DNA of 64,000 nt from Cordilura impudica. Its lineage: Eukaryota > Arthropoda > Insecta > Diptera > Scathophagidae. Shown here piece by piece: positions 56,004 to 64,000 of the stretch; the stretch's first letter is position 1; each line of letters starts with the position of its first letter. The position numbers were made by a program, and so were the translations under genes. Location of the stretch: NCBI GenBank assembly GCA_963682025.1, contig OY821519.1, forward strand, positions 96,747,585 through 96,811,584. The letters run 5' to 3'. The notes under the pieces were generated by a model. That model made no database searches. It was given only the letters and a program-made list of their open reading frames with translations, and had not been told where the DNA came from.

Positions 56004-58229
56004 ATGCAGTGTTGTTGGAAGTAGTCGATTTATTGAGGCGCTCGAGTTCCAAAATATCTTTTAAAATGGTGTTGTTTCGTCCACATAAATTTTCAACAGT
56101 TCAGCGAGGTCTGTTGTTATCAATCTACGATTTTTCGACACTACATCTTTATTTTCCTTGACGAGTTTTCATCTTTTTCATCAGTTGACACATCCTGGTC
56201 ACGGGAGACCATTTGTAGCATTCCTATTGATTCTGAAGCAGAAATATCATTCCGTAATCAAAATATAATGGAACTTCTTTACGAAACAAAATTAGGCATT
56301 TTTAAAATAGCCAAATTCGCCTTTAATTGCTTAAAAAAAACGTGCGTCACTCTTGAACCAATTATGCTGTTGACTTGATATCCTTTTAAAAAGAAATTAA
56401 ATATTTCAAAGGATATCAAATCAAAAAAAAAAGTTAAAATGTTTCTCTATAGTTTTAATATAGATACCAATATGCTCTCGAAACGTTTCCTGTTTTATAG
56501 GCACTGGACCTTAAAACTATAACTGATTCAAACAAACAAAAAACTGTACATTTTTGTAAATATATTCAAAACTTTGCATGAAATTTAACGACTTATTTAT
56601 GATGTTTTGTCTGACGATTTATTCATATTATATTGGAGATATAGAATACCTAGACGCATTATTGCCACCACAAGAATACAGCAATACGAAAGCATAATAG
56701 TCATTATAAAGCAGTAAAAAAAAATCAGCAGCGGCAGTAATGTAATTGAAAAGTTTCTTATGCCTTGGGTTTCTTTTTAATTCGTTAATTAATGTAATCA
56801 TTTGATTTAGATATCATCCGTTTCAATTTGGTTACCACAATAGAATTTTTACGTCGCTATAGGAATTGTAAATACTAATACCCATATACCCAAGAATAAG
56901 GACTACATTAGGTATTCAGGGCTTTACAATCTTGATTTGGGTATATTTCATGCATTGATTTGGTTTGTGACCGCACTAACATGAATGAAAAATTGTGTTG
57001 TCTAGAGTAAATTGAAAGTATGAGATTGAAAATCATTTTGGTTAATGCCAGAAAGAGATAGAAGGAGAAAAATTATATTGTAGAGCTGCATTTCACTGAA
57101 AGTTGGGTGCAAACCAACTTAAAATAACAAAACGTACATTAAGAAAACTTGATACAAATCAAGAGAAATTACAAAATGTTCTCTTCCGAAAAAGTTGTTG
57201 AAAAAACAGTTTTTCTACTCATTAGTTTTTTTATATTAGGTTGCCGCATATTTTATGGCTCTTTTGCCAACAATTTTAGCTTCTGGAAAAAAGTACACAC
57301 AGAAAAAATATTCGCCAAGCGAATTGCTCTAAAGTGGAACAACCGCATTTTCGATTGTATCAACAGAAATTTAATAGTATGTGCAAATTTTCTATTATGA
57401 TAAAATATTTACTGTTAAGGCAATAGAATTGTAATCATAGTGAACCCGAAATTCGGTTATTAGCATTGTCGCAATTCGGTTGGCAATAAATTCGGTAGCC
57501 ACAATGAATCTATTTTCTGTGTGTACCAGTCGTAAAATATTAATTATATGGATCGAATTTGAAATACTTTTGCTGGGAGGCCCAAACGCAATTATATTTT
57601 TCACGAGTTCACTGTGGCACATTGAATTTCTGGGAAATAGTCCGAGCGACAACTTTTCTTTCACAAAGTTCTAGAATAAATGTAAATCGTACGAACAACT
57701 GTACGCTAACAGCCATTTTCGAAGCATATTCTTTTAGAATATCAAAGTTTTGAAAGAAAATCGCAAGAATGAAGGGTATTATTCGGAAAAATTTGCCAAT
57801 ATGGATACCCTTCAAAATGGTATATTTTCCCACCAAAAGGATTGAGATAATTCAGAAATTTCTCCAAAGATTTGTTTAAAGAACGCTAAGCATTTATACC
57901 AAAGTCGTAATTTGCAGAAAACAAAACAAAAAATTGGAAAAAAAAAATTCAAATCAAATATCTCCTTAACCATAAACGATATGACTATGGTCCAGACATG
58001 TTTTTTGTTAACTTTTCAATGTAAGAGTGCGATTCCAGAACAAACCGACGTATAGATGGCGGCAGTGGTTTGAAAAAAATCACTTTGGTGAAAAGTGGCA
58101 ACCTTATAGAACATAGGTATGTTTTAGTTCTCAAGGCACCACGTGGTTTAATATTTTTTAGCGATGGTCGTCATTATGTAATTTTATACTTTCATTTGAA
58201 AATTCTTAGTCCAACTAATACTAAAGCCG
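56004..58229. other. Unassigned 2.2 kb
   Basis: No element or gene recognised. An 83-codon frame at 57149..57400 starts with a hydrophobic stretch (KTVFLLISFFILGC) but has no known motif. A small hairpin lies at 56375..56425 ('ttgatatccttt...aaaggatatcaa'). The rest is AT-rich. Confidence 0.4.
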
Positions 58230-59200
58230 AACCAGATTCTACTCTGTGGGAGTCTGGTCCTTTGTTTACGACTATAACATTTTGGGTGGCAGAGTTTAAA
58301 AGAGGGCGGCCGTATGAGCTGCCAAGACGAAAACAGTAGTGGTCGACCAATTGAGATAACCACCCCCGAAACGGTAAAGAAAATTCATAAAAAAAAGGGT
58401 GTTGGATGATCGTCCGCTGAAGATGCGTGAGCTAGCTGCAATGATAAGTATTTCAAAAAATGCTATATATAGCATGTTGACCGAAAAATTGGAAATGAGA
58501 AAGCTGTCCGTTAGATGGGTGCACGTTTGCTCACAATAAAACAAAAACAGCGTCGTGAAGATATTTCAATAAAGTATTTGGCGATGTTTCACCTCAATGA
58601 AATCGAAGTGGTGGACCTCATAAAGATAAGGAAAAAAATATAAACGGTCTTAAAAAAAAGTATGGCCTAACAACACTGGCCTACTACACTGGCCTAGAAC
58701 TTTCACCATAACTGCAAATTTCTTACCCCCAGGCAATGCCTTACCAAGAAAATGTCCCACAGTGTTATAAGCTAGGCTAGAAAAATTATAAAGATACGTT
58801 CATAAGCGACCGAGGAGAATACCCAAAGTCAAAGTAAGGAATTATGCTTTGTAATGTTTTGAGAACTTAAAAATTATGCGATATTTCAAAGAAAGGTTTA
58901 AAATTAGCTTCGACTAAAAATTTTTGGCATTTTAGTTTTGCACTATATCAGTAAAATGTTAAGTAACAAAAATAAAATTGGTAAATTGGTAAAAAATTTG
59001 CCAACAATGAAGCGGTGTAGTTTGCGGTTGATGGCTATTTTAAGGAGCTAGATAGAGGCTATCCGAAGCTATTGAATATCGTTTGGAAAAGTGTATCGAG
59101 TTAAAGAAGATTATGTGGAGAAAAAAGTAAACTTTTCCCAAACTTGTTACGTTTTCTTTATTAGCTCGGGTGGATTGGGGACCACCCTCGTATATTGCAA
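58230..59200 (+). pseudogene. DD34D mariner remnant, copy 2
   Basis: Reads ITFWVAEFKRGRP, SGRPIEITTPETVKKIHKK, VLDDRPLKMRELAAMISISK, MLTEKLEMRKLSVRWVH and, near the right, VDGYFKELDRGYPKLLNIVW, the N- and C-terminal parts of a mariner protein. The middle with the first two Asp boxes has been replaced or decayed (58640..58990). Same family as 43735..45030 (FWVAEFKRG shared). Inactive. Confidence 0.75.
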
Positions 59201-59774
59201 AAAGTAAAAAAATTGATTAATGTGGAGGTGAGCACCCTGTGCTATAACAGGGCGTCGCCAAATTTAATATTTTGAAAGCCTATTTCCTTGACTACAATCA
59301 TCTCAGACATATGTAGTATTCAGATCTAACAAATAGTTTAAAGTGATATATGTATATTAACCCTATTTTTGTGTGGAACCACTGTGCGCATGATGGCGTT
59401 TTAACAAAAACATTTTGATTTGTGTTTTGCAATTCTAAAAGCGGAATACGAAGTTTCAAAATCCAAAAGATTTTTGAATTTTTTTAGATTTTTTGGAGAA
59501 TAGCACGGGGTCGCTGAAATCAATTTTATCCAAAAATGAGGTATTGAAACATAAATCTACTTGTTTTTAACTCCAAACCAAATAAATCACTTCTGACGAG
59601 GAGTAGCCTACTAATAAAAATTATCAGCGGTTAAAATTATCAACCAACCCTCAATTACTTGAGAAATTGGCATTATTTGGGCATAAAATTAAATGCCTTA
59701 GATAAATCATCGAAATAACATCATGAAATTTTCATATTTTATGCGATGAATTTCAAAAATAATGATTGTTTTTT
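59201..59774. other. Unassigned AT-rich DNA
   Basis: No gene or repeat recognised. Confidence 0.35.
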
Positions 59775-59975
59775 TGAACAGAGTTGTATCTTCTGAGATT
59801 AATACGAAGTAAAAAGTTGTACGGTATGAAAACTGATTCTTAACCACACTGGTCGTAAGCCTGACGTTAGGTGAGTGTGTTAAAGAGCATGACCAAAAAG
59901 TGCAAGTACGAGTGTATGTGAGATAGACGCAGGTTAGTACCTCACGGCCGCCGTAAGTAGAAAAATTTCATATAG
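59775..59975 (+). repeat. 5' end fragment of the DD34D mariner family
   Basis: 'gtatcttctgagattaatac', 'aagtaaaaagttgtacggta' and 'aaccacactgg' match 44890..45030 in reverse. Solo 5' non-coding fragment ending at 'agaaaaatttcatata'. Confidence 0.65.
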
Positions 59976-60022
59976 AAACAATCTATTGAAATACAACATA
60001 ACAATTATCACAATGTTCAATA

Positions 60023-60063
60023 AATCGCTGATGAAGGCTGAAATGCCAGAAACCGGTCCGATT
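60023..60063 (+). ncRNA. Candidate minimal type I hammerhead motif
   Basis: AATCG (60023..60027), CTGATGA (60028..60034), a short stem-loop AGGCTGAAATGCCA with GGC/GCC pairs, GAAA (60049..60052), ACCGGT palindrome and C, then CGATT (60059..60063), which pairs perfectly with AATCG as helix I. The order and both core boxes match a hammerhead ribozyme. Helix III is a palindrome that would work between two molecules, as in the minimal hammerheads described for Penelope-like elements and newt satellites. The base pair expected next to the core in helix II is an A-A mismatch, so activity is uncertain. Confidence 0.5.
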
Positions 60064-60143
60064 AAGAATACAGTGTAGTTATGAATTTTTAGAAATATAT
60101 GCTTTCTTCTGCTCTACCACGCACCATTGAAAAGAAAATTAAC

Positions 60144-60611
60144 AAGTAAGAAAATTATAGTCGGTCTAGACCGACTATACGATATCCTATACCATGGTTT
60201 AGAGACCCTATCTCTTCGGTCCAACTAAGTGGATATGGAAAATAAACATAAACCAAATTTGAGTGGCATTGTTATTAATTTCTTTTTCATATAAAAGTTC
60301 ATATCGAATGCTATATTTAATGGGGACTAGGTCGCAAAATGAACCAATCTTGACCATATTTGGTAAAGTTACTTATATTTTGAAAAAATATATACAAACC
60401 AAATTTGAGCAAAATCTGTGCAATGTTTTTTTTTTTTTGATACATTTAAGTGAAAATCGGGAAGCAGCTTTATATGGGGACTATGAGAAAGAATTGCCAT
60501 ATGGGGTTTATTTTTGGATAACTGATAAACCGGTGTAATAAATACACACAAACCCAATTTGACCGAGATCTATGTGATAATTTGGTTCTTATGGCAATTT
60601 AAGTCGATTTC
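60144..60611 (+). mobile_element. HINE-A copy, truncated by a LINE tail
   Basis: Head ACAAGTAAGAAAATTATAG, perfect palindrome 60156..60179, then the usual body to 'aatttaagtcgatttctc' at about 60611. The microsatellite end is missing because a jockey-like tail begins there. Confidence 0.78.
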
Positions 60612-60812
60612 TCTAGGTATCTTGAAAGACTGTGTAATCTCTCAAACCCACTCTTTATTAGTTTACTAGATGAGAGTGAAGAGGTAAACAGATTTACGAT
60701 TTACCTTTTAGGCAGTGATAATTCTAAATATGTTAATACATAACAGTAAAGAACATAAAAGGAAAATAAAATATTTATAATAAATAATTTAGAAGAGCCT
60801 AATGATAAATAC
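60612..60812 (+). pseudogene. Jockey-like LINE 3' tail
   Basis: Reads RYLERLCNLSNPLFISLLDE then SEEVNRF and stops at about 60740. This corresponds to RYLDRLSNHSNVLAINLLDE of the jockey ORF2 C-terminus at 16570..16640. The AT-rich UTR with 'aaaataaaatatttataata' follows. A 5'-truncated insertion into a HINE. Confidence 0.75.
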
Positions 60813-61063
60813 ATATTTGATGAACAAGAAATAAAGATGGGATTGTTAGTAAATAATTTTATAAGATCCTAAAGGTATGCTAATCAATTTTAGCCAATTC
60901 TTAATTCATCACCTGTACATTTATTATTGATGGTTTCAAAAAATAATACAATTTATTCGCCCTGAGTTGAAGTGTGAATTGACTAAAATTGATTAGCATA
61001 CATTTAGGATCTTATAAAATTATTTACTAACAATCCCATCTTTATTTCTTGTTCATCAAATAT
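60813..61063. repeat. Long near-perfect palindrome (88 bp arms)
   Basis: Arms 60813..60900 and 60976..61063 are reverse complements with only a few mismatches, separated by 75 bases. Matching blocks: 'gatgaacaagaaataaagat', 'gggattgttagtaaataatt', 'gtatgctaatcaatttta'. Part of the right arm also occurs at 62550, so the palindrome is two inverted copies of a dispersed repeat. Confidence 0.88.
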
Positions 61064-61222
61064 CTATAACGAAATTTAATGAATTTTATTTCAAAATTCA
61101 CAATTTAATGAATTTCATTTAAATATTCATAAATTTTTTTATGTACATTGGAAAAAAAATTTAATGAATAAATAAAATTTCCTAGAATTTGCCCTAGAAT
61201 TTCGAGTGGTGGGCTCTGCTAG
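60976..61222 (+). repeat. Helitron-like 3' end repeat, copy 1
   Basis: Runs from 'gaattgactaaaattgatta' to 'aaatttcctagaatttgcc' and 'gggctctgCTAGT', with CTAG at 61219..61222 before a T. A second, shorter copy ends identically at 62645. CTRR followed by T is the Helitron 3' boundary; two copies sharing that exact end support it, but no 5' TC end was identified. Confidence 0.45.
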
Positions 61223-61384
61223 TAATTGTAAATATGTAAATACATAACAGTAAAACAGATATAAATATAAATTTATGAAAATAGATACATTTTTATATAA
61301 AATATGGTCGTACATTTTGTATGTATTTATGAACGTTTTAACTTCAGTGGAGATTAAAACTTATTTAATTATTAATTTTCAACG

Positions 61385-61900
61385 AACTTGCTTTTGATTG
61401 TAACAGGTAGAGTTGATATGTCGATGTCCGTCTGTCCGTCTGTGGATATCATGATCACTCCTTCAATAGGTCAGCTGAATTGTCCATTTTTAGTGAAAAT
61501 GATTCAGTAACATCCCAACAGGTAGCCACTTAAAATCATCTAAATTGGTTCAATATGTCCCAAGATTTCAATGAAAATGTAAAAAACCCGTGAAAGAAAA
61601 ATATTTTTTCTATATTTTTCATGTTATTGTTCTTATTCTAAATTGCGTTTCTTGTGTGTGATAGCTTTAATTGTTGTTATTCTGGTCGTTGTTTCTGGAG
61701 TATTTGTTTCATTAGTGTGTATGTGTGGTTATACCTCACGTGGTCAGAGGTCCAAGTCGGCTTGGCACGCCGCCGACTATTTCTTTAGCGCTGGAGCCGT
61801 CACCGAAGTATACTTTAGAGTTCGTCTAATATTAACTTGCCGAATTAAGCATTTTAGTCAATTATTTATTTTTAAATATCTATAATATTAATAGGCTAGG
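61385..61900 (+). mobile_element. Mini-me/HINE-C copy
   Basis: 'gagttgatatgtcgatgtcc', GTCTGTCC microsatellite at 61425..61442, and a body related to 24780..25260. An 80-codon frame at 61643..61885 starts with a very hydrophobic segment that mimics a signal peptide, but it lies inside the repeat body and is not conserved in the other copy. Confidence 0.55.
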
Positions 61901-61931
61901 CGATTTCTTGTGAATGATGTTTTGTTCTACC

Positions 61932-62331
61932 CAAGGTTCAGAAAATACACACATGAAACACACAATGTTCTGTTCAAAAGCAGCCAACACATATCTTTAT
62001 TTTCATATCAATTATGTGCGTTTCTAAATTTTCTACGGTGCCCAACACAACCATGACTGTGTTCGTTTTAATATTTCGTTATTTACACGAACATTTTTGT
62101 ATCACATACTTTTTGTTTCAATCACACATAAAGCACACATTTTTGAGTGTTGCTTTATTTGAAGTTCATGTTCTGGTACGTGTAGTGAAAAAAAACACAG
62201 AACATGTACAATAAACAGGTTCGAGTTCAGTTATATTTTAAGTCGTGTTGTGGCTCGTGTAGTGAGAAAAAACAGAACATGTACAATAAACAGGTTCTAG
62301 TTCAGTTATATTTGTTTTTTTCTGAACTCTG
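61932..62331. mobile_element. hAT-type foldback family, short copy with 8 bp duplication
   Basis: A 400 bp copy: left terminus CAAGGTTCAGAAAATACAC, right terminus complement CAGAGTTCAGAAAAAAAC, flanked by GTTCTACC (61924..61931 and 62332..62339). Most of the right arm is missing, so it is a single-arm derivative with both ends intact. Confidence 0.9.
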
Positions 62332-62544
62332 GTTCTACCGTTTTATCCCGATTTTGACCAAACGTATATTATTTGAAAGGTATTTCTTTTTAGCCGTTTT
62401 GCAGATTTTTTTTCTTCATTTTGAGTAAATTGCATTTAAAGTTGCTACTAACGCATACATAAAGTTATACAATGCTATGTGTGTGTTTATTATATTTTTA
62501 AATGTGTTTGTAATAAAAATGAGTTTGTTTTTTGTGCTGATTTG

Positions 62545-62648
62545 TGAATTGGCTATAATTGATTAGCATACTTTTAGGGTCTTTATTTGATGAAAAAATA
62601 AAATTTCCTAGAATTTGCGCTCTAATTTCGAGGGCTGGCATCTGCTAG
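62545..62648 (+). repeat. Helitron-like 3' end repeat, copy 2
   Basis: 'gaattggctataattgatta', 'gcatacttttagg', 'aaatttcctagaatttgcgc' and a final CTAG at 62645..62648 before T. An internally deleted version of the copy ending at 61222. Confidence 0.45.
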
Positions 62649-63415
62649 TTAGTATAAAATAGAAAACAAGAGAAAAAGTATTTAAACTAACATTGAAATT
62701 AAAAATACTATTAATAAAAAAAAGATCTTGAGTTTTTTCTGAAGCTTTTAATGACTCAACCAACTTAAAATTGTTTTAGAAAAACATATGTTTTTTAATT
62801 GAAGTAGGGCTTAGCAGATTTCTTTTTTCATTTACGTATGACCCAGCAATGGAAAGCCTGCTCGAATAAAAGAAAGATGAGTTTTTCAGATAGAAGTTAA
62901 TCCTTTCTATGAAAAAACCATCATTGTCTTCATAAAAATAACAAAAATAAAAATAATTAACTATAAATTTAGAACTAAAGGTTAAGTTCTAACGCGGTTA
63001 CCGTTACCGTACCCAACGTTGGAAGATATTAAAAATTGGACCATCCGAATTCGGCACTATTACTTGTTTTTTGTATAGTATCGATTCGCACCGAAAAAAA
63101 TCAGATAAAAAACTATGTTAGTCCGATCACAGGGGAGATGTGTAAACATCTATTTACACATCAATTAAAATGAAACAGAAAGCGACATCTATGTATCACT
63201 TATAGAAAATAACTGCAGGGGCTCAGCTAATATAAAAATTATTTATTATCATTTAAACTGGTTGTAATAGTTGGGGTTGTTGAATTAGCTGAAATAAATT
63301 TTATATTAGTAATAGCGTTACAGAAGAGGTTGTTGAATTAGCTAAAATAACTTTATATCATAACTAATGCACTCATACTTCACACCATTTTTGTCTTACT
63401 TCTTACTTTTTATGC
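62649..63415. other. Unassigned AT-rich DNA
   Basis: No gene. A damaged HINE-B-like end ('ccatccgaattcggcactat ... ttacttgtttt') lies at 63043..63070. Two related segments near 63270 and 63325 share 'gttgttgaattagct'. Confidence 0.4.
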
Positions 63416-63417
63416 TG

Positions 63418-64000
63418 TTTATACCCTACACCACTATGTGGTTTGGGTATAATGACTTTGTGCTGCTCTTTGTAACAACCAAAAAAATTTGACCTACACC
63501 CATTTTTAATTACACCGATCGAATCAGAATCATTATCTGATTCGATTTAACGATGTCCGTCCATCCGTCCGTCCGTCCTTCCTTCCGTCTGTGTGTCCAT
63601 GAAAAGCTTGTAATCAAACTGCAAGTCGCAAATATGAATATATTTTGATGAAATTTGGTACTTAATCTTCTATCGGATGAGCGCTATTGAAATTGGTGAG
63701 AAGCGGTCCATCTTCAGACCTAGCCCCCATACAAATGACCCCTATGAAATCAACATATATTGCCATAAGATCCAAATTATCATACAAATCTTAGTCAAAT
63801 TGGGTTTGTATGTATATATTAAATCCATTAATCAGTAGTCCAAAACTGATCCCTATTGGACAACTCTTAGTCATAGGCCCCATATAGAGCTGCTTCCCGA
63901 TCTTCACTTAAATCTATCAAAAAAACAAAAATATTGCACTGATTCTTCTCAAATTTTGTTTGTATATATTTTTGCAAAATACAAGAGACTTTACCAAACA
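63418..64000 (-). mobile_element. HINE-A copy, running off the window
   Basis: Reverse orientation: 'tataccctacaccactatgtggtttgggtata', (GTCC)n at 63553..63590, then the usual body. The hairpin end lies beyond 64000. Very similar to the copies at 6607 and 54134. Confidence 0.82.

Noticed and set aside
57149..57400. Possible host exon or small membrane protein
   Set aside because: One hydrophobic stretch only; no splice context, homology or codon bias that I could support.
61643..61885. Small secreted protein with a signal-peptide-like start
   Set aside because: It lies in a mini-me/HINE body; the related region at 25200 does not keep the frame.

Overview
This 64 kb window is AT-rich eukaryotic DNA from an insect, most likely a calyptrate (higher) fly. 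That is inferred from the dense mini-me/DINE-1-like repeats carrying (GTCC)n microsatellites, a jockey LINE, and Harbinger, Transib and mariner families. I found no host gene that I could support. Nearly everything recognisable is transposon, and nearly all of it is broken. The one uninterrupted transposase is a 361-residue DD41D mariner protein at 31794..32879 (minus).

Layout. 1-8 kb: CATTTTC-type low-complexity DNA split by a Helentron-like repeat (HINE), more HINEs, an I-like LINE tail and a foldback. 8.2-11 kb: a decayed endonuclease/RT LINE (minus). 11.5-13.2 kb: an inverted copy of repeat C and a DD41D mariner remnant. 13.2-16.9 kb: a jockey element with intact ORF1 and internally deleted ORF2. 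19-24 kb: a HINE, then a Transib (RAG1-core-like) element, 19818..23125, with CGTTG target duplications and RSS-like ends, next to a Helitron helicase fragment. 25.4-28.7 kb: a tandem pair of repeat C with a foldback MITE. 28.7-29.4 kb: a HINE split by a tRNA-type SINE. 30.7-35.5 kb: a PIF/Harbinger element into which the intact mariner and a hAT-type foldback inserted. 38.4-42 kb: two adjacent decayed genes of little-described repeat-encoded families. One is a DDE-type protein whose cysteine-rich N-terminus recalls the RAG1 N-terminus; the other carries DFSEN/FHWNN motifs. 42.7-45 kb: an RNase H LINE tail and a DD34D mariner remnant. 46.4-53.6 kb: a LINE carrying a DD41D mariner that itself carries a second Transib, plus a hAT foldback. 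54-64 kb: tandem HINEs, a TA-flanked MITE, mariner scraps, a hammerhead-like motif, a near-palindrome, another hAT foldback and a HINE running off the end.

The elements do not form a pathway. What they offer is a readable insertion history: exact target duplications and empty-site comparisons give the order of events. The most interesting biology is the RAG-related material: two Transib copies, one with heptamer/23-bp spacer/nonamer architecture, and the RAG1-N-terminus-like transposase family. All identifications rest on reading motifs by eye; no database search was run.
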